The notes: a model not told the origin generated them from the letters alone. 64,000 nt of DNA from Erythrocercus mccallii (GCA_013397435.1 VZRG01000165.1:339311-403310); one strand, 5' to 3'; shown: positions 12,963 to 24,477, counted from the first letter of the stretch. Numbers and translations are program-made.

Positions 12963-14286
12963 CTGAAATTCACAGGTGTGCTCATCCATTTTGAATGCTA
13001 GTGATAAAATTCAAAATCCTAGTTATTCTTGCTGCAGACTTTGTTTGGAATTGTTAACAAGAGTTTGTGACCAGCTTCAGTGCTTGAAGTATTTAATAAA
13101 AACAACTGGAAATTCTCATACCCAGATTTGAGTGAAGCCAGTCCTTGATGGCTACAATCAGAATTGTGTGTTTAATCTGAATATGTTTCAGGTCACCACT
13201 CAAAGGTGTCCTTTATAAAAATACCACTTCTAGTTTCCCTTTCTAATACCTATAGATTTTTTTTCTAGTGTCTGAAAACATATGATCTCTCAGGCATCTT
13301 CTGAGTAAATAACCTTTTCTATATCAGCTTCTCTGCCTAATTTAGTTCCCCAGTGAACCCCACAATTTTTATACAGATTTTGGTAATGGTTCTTTGTCTG
13401 AAAAGATTATCTTTCCTCCTCAAAATCTTTCCAGTTCTATTTTGCTTTGCTTTGGATTTCAAGAAAGTAATTTATAGAATGATTTGCACTTTGTAGGATT
13501 GGTCTTGACACACCTTTCTGATAGATTTTTCCTCAGACATGAGAGTTTTTATGGAAATGACACTTGGCTTTATGCACTTTCCATTTCTTATCCCTGACAG
13601 TCTGTTTGACTCATACAAGCCGGCACGTTCTCAATCTGTGGCGCCCAACTGAGATTATCATCTTTGTACAACTTGTTAATGTCAGTGACATTTAGAAGTC
13701 TCTGTACTGAGCTATGAAATAATTCAGATGCAGAAAGAATCCCCCAAAAAGGCATTTGAAAAGAGCGCCTGCAGACAAAAAATATTGAACATCCACTATC
13801 ATGAACCTTCCCTTTTAAGAGGATTTAGCCAAACAGATCTGAAGCTCCCCGAATAAAAGTAGGGGCTTTGGCCAGCTCTCTTGGGATGGGTGGGCTAGTT
13901 AAAATGACATAATACTTGTAGCATGATGTCAGTTCTTAATTCCAGATACTTTGCCCTCGATCACAGAAACCAAATTTCACCCCTCCCGTCCCATACCATT
14001 TAAAAAGTGTATGCTCATTATGTGGTTCTTCAGTTTTGTACTAACTGCTCTTGATGTCATGTACTGCCTATTACTCTTTGGTCTTAGTCTCACTCAATGG
14101 TTCTCTAAAAGCTATCCATTTGTTGTAAACTAGGCTTTTCTCTGTGAAAAGAAAGGGGGCTTTAACTCTGTTCCACTTTACCCCTTTTATAACATTCAAG
14201 TGTTGAAAAGGCAGAAGAGATTCATAGGATATGCACGACATGTTTTCTCAAGAAAAGAGAACTTAACTTCAAGTGTTTTTAAAGTT
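12963..14286. other. unannotated DNA, possible regulatory block near 13.6-13.9 kb
   Basis: Most of the interval shows nothing. Positions 13600-13870 have somewhat higher complexity and GC (GCCGGCACGTTC, TGTGGCGCCCAAC, AAGAGCGCCTGCAG), with the CpG words AGCGCC and GGCGCC close together, which is rare for this window. This is a weak candidate for conserved non-coding sequence. Confidence 0.35.
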
Positions 14287-14321
14287 TTCTCTTTTTTTCT
14301 TTTTTTTCTTTTTTTTTTTTC
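14287..14321. repeat. T-rich tract (poly-T broken by C)
   Basis: Low-complexity TTTTTTTC repeats end in a pure run of T at about 14310-14320. Confidence 0.9.
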
Positions 14322-14538
14322 ATCACTGGTGTGTTTAGTCCTACTGGAGAACCTGCTTTTGTAAATTCAGCTTTTTACTTAATTTTGAAGATGGTATAGC
14401 AGTGCTTGAAATGAGAGGATGATAACTTAATTCCACAGCTACTTCAAATATGTAAGAGAAAATGGATATTGACAAGTATACAAAATACTTTAAAATTTTG
14501 TAGGTGGTTTCTTGTAGAATCTAAGGTGCTACTCTAGG

Positions 14539-14567
14539 TGTGTGTGGGTGTGTGTGTGGATGTGTGA
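14539..14567. repeat. short imperfect (GT)n microsatellite
   Basis: A TG dinucleotide array is interrupted by GGG and GGA. Confidence 0.85.
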
Positions 14568-14569
14568 TG

Positions 14570-15991
14570 ACTGCAGATGCCCTCCTGACCTAAAGGTATT
14601 TAAGAGTGCTCACCTGAATGTCTCCTCTGGTTGGTGTGTAGTTTAAAGGTTATACACAGCACCATTTGTGACCATGAAGTATAGACAATATTCAAAAAGA
14701 TCATGCTTGAAAAATTGCTTTTACCATTCTTGCAACACATGGAAATGAGTGTTAGGCATGTTAGAAAGAATTTTCTCTTGTTTGAAGACTGTCAGACTAG
14801 TATTTTTCCTAAAACAGCATTATGCCAATTGATACTGTCTAATATCAGAAACCTCCAAATAAACCTTGAAATTTCTTGAGGTATATCTGCATTAGGCAAT
14901 CAGATTTATCTGACTGCCACTAATTGCAGCTGTTACTGCTGAGTGAGGCAGTACCATGCAGAACAAATACAAGCTTTGGTCCTGGAAACAATATACCCAT
15001 ATTACAGCACTATGGCACTTTAAACAAGAAATCTTCCTCCTCTGCAGAGCTAATTAGTTCAGTTCAGGATTGCATTCCTGTGATCACAGTGTTTCATGTC
15101 AGAGGCTATCAAGTATTATGTGTTGGTCTCTATACTGTAAACATAAGCAGTCAATAATGAGGCTATTATTTATTAACAAGGTACAGAGTACTAAATTCAA
15201 GGAGGTTTCTTGTCAGGTTCAACTCTATTTTTGGATTTTCAATTGTTCGAAGTACTTTTCACTTGAGTTTTTACTGCTTAGACTGTGTTTCAGTGGGATG
15301 TTGGAGTGTGTTGTGGACTAAGCTCCCTTCTGTGGTTAAGTCCTGCTCTTATTTCTGCTCCTACCTGGGCAATGCTGCTGCTCATCTTACACCTCTGTAA
15401 ATGTTCAGTGGGTCCTCAGTGGTCAACTAATCTCATCAGTCCTTTGAAAACGATCCTGTCATAACACAGCAATGATAGCAACAAGTGTTTAGCTTCTGGT
15501 AGGTCACCAAACTGAATTAGTCTGACGAGTGCCAGATTAGTGAGAAGGAGAGAGAAGGACCATGTAGCTGTTACCTGGTGAAAAGAAAGGCAAAACCAGC
15601 AAGGGATGACTGGGACCTTCTCCCCCTTTTTGGAGGTAGCTGATAGATAAGGCCAATTTCTGGAGAAGCCATTACCTTTATTAGGTAAATTAGGGGAATC
15701 CCAGACTAAAAATATCCATAATTGGGCAAAGTCTACATTGCAAAGGCCGTGGTCCCATACTACTATTCTCTCTCTTTCGTGGTAGGCAGAGGCAAATTCA
15801 TCTTAGCAAGATCCAACCAGCCCTTCTGGAATTCGTATCTCCTGAGTTATGAGTGCATTAAATCAGCCCATCAGATGATCTATTTAAAAGAAAGTAGGGC
15901 TAAAAGTCACCCAGATTTTCAAATAAATGGACAAAAATTTCCATACTGTATGAGCAACTGAAAAGTAGTTACTGCATGAGAAATGCTTTCC
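14570..15991. other. unannotated non-coding DNA
   Basis: No coding or repeat family recognised. Open frames of 77-83 codons at about 14924-15321 overlap each other in different frames and show no protein-like pattern. Confidence 0.5.
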
Positions 15992-16300
15992 ATCATAGAA
16001 TCATAGAATGATTTAGGTTGGAAAAGACTTCTAAGATCATCAAGTCTAACCGTTAACCTGACACTTTCAGGTCCACCACCAAACCATGTCCCTAAGCACC
16101 ACATTTATGTGTCTTTGAACACTTCCAGAACATTAACTCCCTTGACTGATCAGCCATTGCTGGATGATCTTTATAGTGAATAATTTTTTCCTAATATCCA
16201 AACTAAACATACCCTGATGCAACTTGAGATCATTTCCTCTTGTCCTATCCCTTGTTTCTTGGGAGAAAGACTGATGGACATGGTGTCTCTACCATGAAGA
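15992..16300 (-). mobile_element. CR1 LINE, 3' end fragment
   Basis: The left edge reads TCATAGAATCATAGAATG, the reverse complement of the CR1 terminal CATTCTATGATTCTATGA octamer tail. It is followed by the antisense CR1 3' UTR: GGTTGGAAAAGACTTCTAAG, ATCATCAAGTCTAACCG, CCACCACCAAACCATGTCCC, TTTTTCCTAATATCCAAAC and TTTCCTCTTGTCCTATCCC. The element therefore lies on the minus strand and is severely 5'-truncated, as most CR1 copies are. The right limit is uncertain because similarity fades after GGGAGAAAGACTGATGG. It is moderately diverged and not mobile. Confidence 0.93.
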
Positions 16301-17232
16301 GGAAAGGAAATGGGTGAGATGCACTGAGCATCCAGGTGTGGAGGTACAACTGTGGATAACTTTTCTGGGTATTTTTTGGGTATTTTTGAGATAAGGTCTG
16401 AAGATTTGGGGAATTTATCAAAGGCTAACCTCTATACATTAATGGCAGCCTTGTCTAAAAAGCTATATTTTTATCCCTGACTGTGAGAAACTGTAGTATT
16501 TAGTGTATATAAATATTTGATGATTAACTTTGGTTAAGAGCTATGCTATCTCTGCTCATATCATAAATTCAAGGTCTGAAGCAATAGCTTGGGCAAAACA
16601 CTAAGGACTCAATTGTGCCTTGAAGGCACGGCACCACACTGGGGTAATGCAGAGGCATGGCACCTCGTCAGGAGCTCCAGGAGGGGCTCTGCCTCAGGCA
16701 TGCACTCTGTCTCCTGCAGCTCCTGGGGAATGTTGCTAATGCACTTCGCTTACATGGGCTGTAGCATGCACTCCAAAGGCAGGAGACTCTCCTGGCCTCA
16801 AAAGACCTGGAGCTTGAGACCCTTCAGCCTCATGAACTTTCCTTCTGTGAAACAACTACATTAGCAAAGGTCCTAGCAGGAATTTTGGCGGAGCTACCAT
16901 GAAGTCAAAGAGTTTTCTCTCCTCTGTACTTAGCATATTGGAGTGCTGTTTGAGGCAACTCTAGAAATCCAGCTGGAAGACAGTAGAGGTGTCTCAAAAG
17001 CACACTTGCATTCTGTTGGGAGAGGTTCACCACTCTGTACCTCGTGTGACAACTATCCTATTTAGTGTTGATGATGTGCCTTAAGATTGTGCTGGTCTGT
17101 ACTGTGTCCCAGGATGTCAGGTCAGGTGCAGTATTGAGGCTGATGGAAATATTGTCCACCAAGAAGAGTACAAGGACTGCAATGAAATCTGCTCCTCACC
17201 AAGAAAATGGTTAGCAGAGAGGTTCATGCCAG
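16301..17232. other. unannotated DNA with a GC-richer patch
   Basis: Positions 16610-16830 are clearly richer in GC than their surroundings and hold a 91-codon open frame (16589-16864, plus strand) with no recognisable domain. An 8-bp inverted repeat (CAGGAGCT 16669-16676 / AGCTCCTG 16718-16725) and a 10-bp direct repeat GCATGCACTC (16698 and 16764) fall inside. It may be an unrecognised old repeat. I do not call a gene. Confidence 0.4.
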
Positions 17233-17312
17233 TTGAGGTGTTAGGGCTGGGTTGGACCCAATGATCTTGGAGGTCTCTTCCAATCCAGTGATTCTGTGAT
17301 TCTGTGATTCTA
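17233..17312 (+). mobile_element. CR1 LINE, very short 3' tail fragment
   Basis: GGGTTGGACCCAATGATCTT, then GGAGGTCTCTTCCAATCCAG, then GTGATTCTGTGATTCTGTGATTC. This is the terminal part of CR1 in sense orientation, with the tail octamer in its GATTCTGT form. Only about 80 bp is recognisable. It is an extreme 5' truncation, or older upstream sequence is too diverged to see. Confidence 0.88.
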
Positions 17313-17944
17313 CTCTGCAGGCCTGAACATGAACTCTACATCTCTAAAAATAGCTTGCAATATTCACAACTTAATGTTATACAGAGGTGACTTGAATTTA
17401 AAATTATTTTTTTAAAGGAACAAAAATTTGCATGCAAGGGGAATTTAATCATTTTTGTAATACAATAAGACACTGGCATATGTAAGAAATAATATGCCTG
17501 ATGGATAAAATTGGAACTCATTATTTGCTTGCTGTTTAAAACATGCTAAGCATGTTAGACATTCCATTTTTGTCTCTGTTTATAGTGTGCTTCCTCTAAG
17601 TCCTTGTTCTGTGAGCTCTTCATATATGCATGAGATTAATATATGCTGCTGCAAATCTGTGTGTCTGCGAGAGTGATCTGGTTGTGGGTGTGAGACTCCA
17701 GTGGATTACAGTGGTTACATTATCCTGACAGGTAATTGCATAGCTCATTCTTAAATCCATTCTCCCCTAGGCTATCTATTCTTCTGTTTATTATCTTCAT
17801 TTCTAGAAAGTGACTGATGACTGAGCTGAACTTATGGTAACAACCTAAACCCTTTCTTTTTCCACAGAATGCTACAGAGAACAAATTATTTATTCCCTTT
17901 AAGATCATTTTACCTTTTTTAAAAAAACTGAGAACATCAACATA

Positions 17945-17969
17945 CCCCCCCAGCCCCCCCCCCCCCCCC
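17945..17969. repeat. poly-C tract
   Basis: Seven C, then AG, then a run of 16 C. It sits immediately left of the inverted CR1 fragment. Such tracts are hard to sequence, so the length may be inaccurate. Confidence 0.9.
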
Positions 17970-17972
17970 GGA

Positions 17973-18207
17973 CTTTTCTAGTCTGAACAACCTGATTATG
18001 TCAATCTTCTCCTGCAGTCTCTGTTTTCTCACACTCTGATCGTTGTGTATGAGCTCCTTCGAGATGTTGTGCTTTTTCACTGAAACGCACTGACCACCAT
18101 AATGCAGCTGAAGAGTCACCAATGCTGAATAAACTGCATTGACTTGGGCTGTCCATATCCTATCATCACACTCCTCTTTATTATGCAATTCATTTTATTA
18201 CCTGTCC
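17973..18207 (-). mobile_element. CR1 LINE internal fragment, inverted
   Basis: CTAGTCTGAACAACC, TCAATCTTCTCCTGCAG, CTCTGATCGTTG and GAGTCACCAATGCTGAATAA match, in order, antisense CR1 landmarks from the end of ORF2 (CAGGCTGAACAACC, CTCTGATCATTTTTGTGG, CTCACCAGTGCCGAGTAGA). The order and spacing agree with a minus-strand copy. It is quite diverged, so the limits are soft. It abuts a plus-strand CR1 ORF2 relic, so the two are independent insertions or the product of an inversion. Confidence 0.55.
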
Positions 18208-18299
18208 AGGATTTGATGTGGTAGATAAGGCTGTAGAAAGAACAGCACTTTTAGAGAGCCAGCCAACTAATATAGGAAGACTCATTGAAAATCTGATGA

Positions 18300-19040
18300 T
18301 GGAATAAAAGTTTGGGTGAAAGGGATCACAAGCTCATCATACTGAGAACAGGAAGGAGGGAGAACAGCAGAGTATGCATAATGGACTTCAGAAAGCACTC
18401 TTCAACAGCTGAGGAAACTAGTAAGTAGGGTCCCATGGGAAGATAATATAAAAGATAAAGGAATTCAAGAGACCTGGCAGTTATTGAAAGAGACTGTATT
18501 AAAGGCACAAACCAAAGTGTTCTGACGCGAAGGAGAGCTTGGAAGAGACAATGCGGCTGAATCAGGAACTCTTTAAGGAGTAAAGAATGGACAAAAAAGG
18601 AGATATATTACAAGTGGAAACAAGGACAGCTGAATAAGGATGTGCATGGAGGATAATAGCACAAGCATGTAGGGATGAACTCAGAAAGGCTAAAATGCAA
18701 AATGACTTACAACTAGCAAGGGAGATGAAAGGCAAGCAGACACGGTTCTAGAAATACATTAGGGAGAGAATAGACAGGAAAGCAACAAAAAGTATCATAT
18801 CAGTACTGAAGAGGGAAGGGAAGGAAAGTAAATAACAGAAGGCACAGAGAAAGGACACTATAGGGTTTTTTTCTGCTTTAAAATTAACAAAACTAAATGA
18901 AGAGGTGTTAGAATAACACAAAAAAATGCACCCTCAAATTCATAGGATGTTAGCTGAAAAAGCTGCAGAGCTATCACTTTTTGGAGTTCATGGAAACTTA
19001 ATGAAGACTGGAAGAAGGGCACTTAGGCTAAGTCTGTAGC
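18300..19040 (+). mobile_element. ancient CR1 LINE, ORF2 5' half (pseudogenised)
   Basis: Long colinear similarity to old sauropsid CR1 ORF2 between endonuclease and reverse transcriptase: AGGGATCACAAGCTCAT, AGTAGGGTCCCATGGGAAGA, GATAAAGGAATTCAAGAGA, CTGGCAGTTATTGAAAGAG, TTAAAGGCACAA, GCACAAGCATGTAGGGATGA, ACTCAGAAAGGCTAAAATGC, ACAACTAGCAAGGGAGATGA and GAAATACATTAGGGAGAGA. TTTGGAGTTCATGGAAACTT and GACTGGAAGAAGGGCA correspond to the start of the reverse transcriptase domain. Stops and frameshifts interrupt every frame. An intact ORF2 encodes the endonuclease and reverse transcriptase for target-primed insertion; this one is dead. The divergence fits one of the oldest CR1 groups, shared with turtles and crocodilians. 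Confidence 0.88.
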
Positions 19041-19619
19041 AAATAGTGCAGCACAGCAGGAGGGGCTATGGAGAGGCAGAGTTGGTATGAAGACCTAAAA
19101 CTCCACACAGTGCCTTTCTTCAAAATGATTTTTATTTGGTCCCATGCAGCATATTTAGTGGGCTTTTGATAGGTGTTTTCCAGTTTAGTTTAATCCAGAA
19201 GGAACTCATGAGACTGAGTGCTCACTAAAGCATGAGGGCTATTGGGAGATTTATTTCAGAGGTATGTATTTGATTTGAATTGAAATGGTAATATTGGTGT
19301 AGCCATTTAGGACTCAACTGGGGGAAAATGAGGGAATTAGAGATAAATGTGCCTGTCTTCAACAGCAAGTCGCTCTGTCCACATTTTTAAATGAAAAAGA
19401 GAGAAAAAAAATTAATGTCTGATGTAATGAAAGGTTGTAAGTATGAGATATAATTTAACTTTGGATCAGTCTTAATGTTCTCATGTAGGACTTTCATGAA
19501 CAAATCAGAAAAATAGCTGAATAAAATCACTGTTACATTTGTATGTGAAAGGTGGAGCACTTAGTTGAAGATAACATATGAACTTTACTGTGAGGAGAAC
19601 ATTTCAAAATGGATCCTGA
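19041..19619. other. unassigned segment between CR1 ORF2 blocks
   Basis: The two recognisable CR1 ORF2 blocks should be joined by several hundred bases of reverse-transcriptase palm and fingers sequence. I cannot align this segment confidently, so it may be too diverged, partly deleted or replaced by another insertion. No other family was recognised. Confidence 0.4.
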
Positions 19620-20170
19620 GGATGTACTGAGCAGGATATGGATGAATCACTTGGGTTAGGGAAATGAAGCTATATTTGCATGTCTTGCTCATGACACTAA
19701 ACTTAGGACTTTTGTAAGTGAGAAGAGAAACAGGTTCTAATTCCATTAGATCAGAATTCAAAATTCTCTTCCTATATTGAAGACATATTTGTCCCCAAAT
19801 CAACATGATGAATTTGAGTAAGAATCCCCAGAAGGAAAAAAAAAAGAGTTCAAGAGCACACCAGCAACATGGGCAATATCCAGTCAGGCAGTAGCATTGC
19901 AGAAACAAAGCAGGAGTGGCAATCAACTCTGGTGAAAAAAAAGCAAATGTCATTCTGAGATGTGTGAACACATATGAGTGTCATGTATGAAATAGGGAGG
20001 TCACTATTTTGCATTGCATATGAGTCCTCAGAGGAAGCTTGTTCTTAATTTTGAGTTGCACACTTCAGCAAAGATGTTGGCAAAATGCAAGAGTCTATCT
20101 GAGCACAAGAATGATATGACATTTCAGAAACTTAAGATCTAAAGAGAAGTTGCATAAATCCATAATGCTT
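19620..20170 (+). mobile_element. ancient CR1 LINE, ORF2 3' half (reverse transcriptase relic)
   Basis: This continues the same element in the same orientation. GAATCACTTGGGTTAGGGAA, then TATTTGCA...CATGACACTAAACTTAGG is the nucleotide remnant of the FADDT catalytic box of CR1 reverse transcriptase, here split by a roughly 10-base insertion that destroys the motif. Further landmarks are AAATCAACATGATGAATTTG, AGCAAATGTCATTCTGAGAT, GAGTGTCATGTATGA, CCTCAGAGGAAGCTTGTTC, TTGAGTTGCACACTTCAGCA and TGTTGGCAAAATGCAAGAG. The 128-codon minus-strand open frame at 19585-19971 is antisense to this relic and not a gene. The 3' UTR is not recognisable beyond about 20170. Confidence 0.85.
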
Positions 20171-22974
20171 AGGTGGAAAAATAATAAAAAAGCAGTACAT
20201 AAAAACATGGGTAAGTTTCCTCTTCATGGTTGTCTACCCAGAAAAATCCCAGGACAGTGGGAGTAATTTGGAATATCTCTCTTTAATCAGATACTTGATG
20301 ATACCAAACCAGCAGTTGCAGCTTGACTTAAGGTAAGTTTTTTAGCTAAGCAAACTAAACAGGAAAACAAGGTTTATTCTAAAAACACAAAAGGTCACAG
20401 AATTACCAAATTAGAATTATGTGACAGCCCTATACGAATGTCTCAGAACTCTATTGGAAATGTCAGTTAGCACTAACTAGCACCTACCTTTAGGCATCTG
20501 AACTGACACTAGAAAATCTATGGTTTTACTGTCATGTGAAGTGTCATGGCAAACAGATTTGAGAAAAGGTTTAGAGCAGTGATTTTGGTCACAGAATGAA
20601 ACACATCTTGAACAGACACATAGAAAGGGAAGTCAACATATGGCCAGTCACTATTATTTAATAGATTATTTCCTTGTTTTTTTTATTACAACATCATCTT
20701 CAAGCATCTTAGAAGGAAAACCACTTTGTTTATTATAGGCACACTTTTATGGGGACAGGGGATTTGGCTTAGTGCACTGCAAAAAAGTGAGTTTTAATGT
20801 GAGAGCTTGTGAAAATGATGTTGATGAAGCAGGTAATAAGGAGTTTACTGAGCTTAAAATGGTATATACCCTTATATGTGATACACTATCAAATGGATAG
20901 GACAGAAGAAGGTTCAGAAAGGGAGTCATGACCAAATCAGTGGGAAAAAATGTACACATGTGCTGAAGAAAAGGAAGGAAACAGGCAACATATGTGAAAG
21001 TTACATGGCCTACGAGATCTTAAGAATGGTCTTTACATGTAAAATTTTTAAAGTCATTCTCTAACAAAGCCTGATCCCATGCCTTCTGTAATCTCTTGTT
21101 CAAAGAAATACAAGTACAAATATTTGAGTGATTCCGTGATTCTGTGAACCAGTATCATGCTTGTGCATGATTTCCTTTCATAGACACCCTTATACATTGT
21201 TTTAAACAAATGTACAAAAATAAACAAAAATTCCAGGCAAATGCCTTATTATTTTTTAAACCAGTATGTAGGAGGAAGTAATGAGACATATTTGATCTGA
21301 TTATCAAGCATATTACTAAAATGGCTGTAAGACTTTATTCATAAATGTCATTTAAAAATTATTTCAGATGAATATAAATGTCTGTGAAATTACTGTTTTC
21401 ACTAAGTATCTTTTGATATTAATAAAAGGGAATATTAACATAAGAAAAATGTGATAGTTCTCTGAGTAGTAGCAGAATTTTGGTAATTTACCAACTTTTC
21501 AGAAAATGATACTAATAATTGAAAGGCTAGTGCTGCTTACCTTAATATACTTCTATATATTTTATGTAAGGTTTTACCAAGAAATAAGCCTCACATGAGA
21601 GTAAAGAAATCTAGCTCTCCAAATTCAAAGTAGTAGTATCATTTACTTGATGACATATATCAATCCTGAAAGTCAGCTTCCACTAATGTGCTCATTGCAA
21701 CATTATTGGTGGTAATATACTTAATTAGTGAATTTTATATAAGATTTATTTTATTCACAGAAGCTTGATTTGATAAAATCCTACACTGCAATTCGTTTAA
21801 TAGTTAGACTATAGAAACTACATTAATATTACATCCATGAGCAAAGAGATTACCCCACAGTTAATGACTCCCTTGGGTTGCCCTTTTCTGACAAAGGCAC
21901 AGAGCCAAAAAATTCCAATATTTTTCCTTCTCTCTGGAATAAAGAAATGTTGCTACATGAAAAACCAAGTGTTGGTTCTTTTTATAACATTTGGGTTGTG
22001 AAAAAATGAGCAGTGACAAAATAAATTAAGTCTGAAACAAATATCACTCTGCTTTATATTGGCAAAAATCTGTTTAGGGTAAAAAAAATACTCCAAAGGC
22101 TCTTGATATGTCTGCCAAATGACTCATAAAACATCTAGATATGATTGGGGTCAGAAGAAGAAGAAGAAGAATTTAACATCTTAAAGGATTCTGCAAGGAA
22201 AATGTTTAAGTCAAACAGTGGTGTCTCTTAGTGTGTTCCTTGTGGGCATGAAAGCAGTGGCAGCTGCACATCAGTGTTCCAATGGTTTCCACAACTTGTG
22301 GTTCAGAAGATCTTCTATTGTTTGCTTTACTTCTGCCTTTGCTTCACAAGGGCTGAAGTGTCACACAGGCAACACCGGTTATGACAGCATAACTTTCTTA
22401 CTGCTGTTCTAACACCTTTGTGGGGCAGGAGGAGGCAATTTGGGATCTCTTTCTGCTGCAAATCTAGACCAACAGCTGAACATGAATCCTGCAGAGAGAA
22501 AAGGGAGGAGCAGCTTGGAAAGAGTGCATTTGGTATTCTCCCATTCAGCAACATTATTTCAGGCAGGGAGTTAAACATTGTTGAGTGCAATAAAAAATTT
22601 CAGTAGAAAAGAAGAAATGAGAACTATACAAGTCTTGGGCATTTGCCTACTTTTATGGATATTAAAACAAAAGCATACAAAGATGATGCCATAGCAGGAG
22701 ACCAATAGACTTTTTTTTACTATCAGAAGAAAATGAATGCCATTCTAAGATATTTAGACAGATGAGATGAATTCCTTTCTGCAAGGAAAGGAACTGGTTT
22801 TTTTCTTCTTTTCTACTGTCTTTCACTCATTGTGGAGAGAGGTTAAATAAAATGTCTAAATTTTAATAAGAAAAAATCATGGCCCTAGAGTCTGAGTACA
22901 CGTATTATGTCCTGACAAGAAATATATCTTGAAAACATTTAATCTTCAACCTCTTTGAATTTATTTTCTTTGTT
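20171..22974. other. unannotated non-coding DNA
   Basis: No gene recognised. GTGATTCCGTGATTCTGTGA at about 21130-21149 resembles a lone CR1 tail, but nothing upstream supports a full copy. A short (AGA)6 array lies at 22152-22170. Confidence 0.5.
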
Positions 22975-23270
22975 TTCCAGTTCCCAGGTCTACCCAAGAG
23001 AGATTTTTATTCTTACTGGCTTGGTTTACCCCTATAAACCCAACAAGGCCCAGGCTCAGACTTGAAGTGATACTGGTTATCCCTGTCAGCCATGGTTGTG
23101 GACTTGGCCTGTGCTGACCTGGCCTTCTCTGTGAATGCCTGGGCATGGTTTGGGGCTGTGGGCAGGAGCTTCTCCCTCGAAACTTGAATGGCAGCCTGCG
23201 TGGAAATCTGAATGCAAACTGTGATATGCCAAAGCAGGCACTAAAACCAGGGTCTGTCCTGGTTTTAGTT
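22975..23270. other. GC-richer block ending in a strong hairpin
   Basis: Positions 22980-23200 are richer in G+C than the flanks. The block ends with the perfect inverted repeat ACTAAAACCAGG (23240-23251) / CCTGGTTTTAGT (23258-23269) around a 6-base loop GTCTGT. The arms resemble termini of some avian LTRs (TGTCCTGGTTT... and ...AAACCAGGACA), but the sequence beyond them does not follow any LTR I recognise, so I leave it unclassified. Confidence 0.4.
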
Positions 23271-23439
23271 AGTTTTATACACTACAGTTTCTGAACCACA
23301 TTATCTTCCCTCCTGCTGGAAAGGATGATAAAAGGCACTTAGCTTTTTTGTCCACAGAAAAGAATAACAGTATCTTTATTTCTTTCTGTTTCATATTTTA
23401 GCTCATAGAATAATACTAAAAATTCCTGTTGCTTTATAA

Positions 23440-23560
23440 TAGACTCATAATAAGTGGCTTTTGTGATTGATTAAGCCCCTCAGCTTCGCTCCTGTGTTAA
23501 TCAATTGCAGCATATGGTTATTGCTTCATGTACTGCTGCAATGGAGTGGATCTTTTACCA
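23440..23560. promoter_or_regulatory. candidate homeodomain-type regulatory element
   Basis: A perfect 9-bp inverted repeat, ATTGATTAA (23466-23474) and TTAATCAAT (23497-23505), is separated by 22 bases. The left arm sits inside TGATTGATTAA, which contains a PBX/HOX-like TGATTGAT site. The right arm, GTTAATCAATTG, contains an HNF1-like half site. That these are bound in vivo is inference. Confidence 0.3.
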
Positions 23561-24430
23561 TATAAAAGCTCCATCCCAACTGTGTCTGCTGCTCTGGTTC
23601 TAGACATCAGCTTCTTTTATGGTTGTGTTTTCCATGACTGTGGAACAAGAATCATAACGTGTTTTGTGGTCATGGGAATACGGAAAATGGGAGTAAAATG
23701 CATAGTGACCTACTTTTAAGAAAATAATTGGAGCATATCACATATGTTTGTAACATAGAAAGCATATTAATATTTATGAGGAAGTACCTTTACTTTTGAG
23801 ATAAATTTTAAAAAATATTTTGGCTATTTTCATGGACCATGCCTCTGATTTAAAAATAAACTATGTCAATTCTAATTATCTATTTCTAGCTCAGGAATTT
23901 TCTTCAGATTGACAGTAATTTATTTAATGGAGAGTTAAGAGTCTCATCTAATTTATTACAAAATATAGTGATAAAAAGCAAAAAAAAAATTAAAGAAACT
24001 TGAGAGTATTAAAAATTTTATTTTCCATAATTTTTCATTTTAAAGTCTTCAAAACCTTTAAAATAGTGATGCTTTGAATTCTATAGTCAAAATATTTCCT
24101 TTGTAAAAAAACATGAATCAGAATACAATTTTAAGCTTAGCCATGTTTATATGCATAAGTGATTATTGCATAAGGAGATTAATAATAAATCACAGAGAGA
24201 TTTATAAATAAGTTATCCATGGGAAACTGAGCTAGTGCTGCCAATTTACTCCTTTACTTTGTACACATTGGATTGTCATTAAACTATTTAGTTATAAGCT
24301 ATTTAGTGTTTAATTCCATATATTGCCATTTTATGAATTTGGCTAATAGACATGGTGAGCTGCGCAGCCATTGCTCACTGGTCTGCATGGCAATTGTGCT
24401 TAGGAGACTCTCTGGAGATATTAATCTCAG
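23561..24430. other. unannotated AT-rich DNA
   Basis: No coding or repeat signal recognised. Confidence 0.55.
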
Positions 24431-24432
24431 CA

Positions 24433-24435
24433 GAC

Positions 24436-24477
<42 letters not shown>

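Noticed and set aside
19585..19971. 128-codon minus-strand open frame
   Set aside because: It is antisense to the CR1 reverse-transcriptase relic on the plus strand and has no protein-like features.
21128..21149. GTGATTCCGTGATTCTGTGA, similar to a CR1 octamer tail
   Set aside because: Only about 20 bases match and no CR1 3' UTR precedes it. It could be the very end of the ancient element at 18.3-20.2 kb, but the gap is too long to claim.
23240..23269. Two LTR ends joined as a retroviral circle junction
   Set aside because: The arms resemble LTR termini, but the left end lacks the exact CA and neither flank follows a known LTR. A hairpin is the simpler description.
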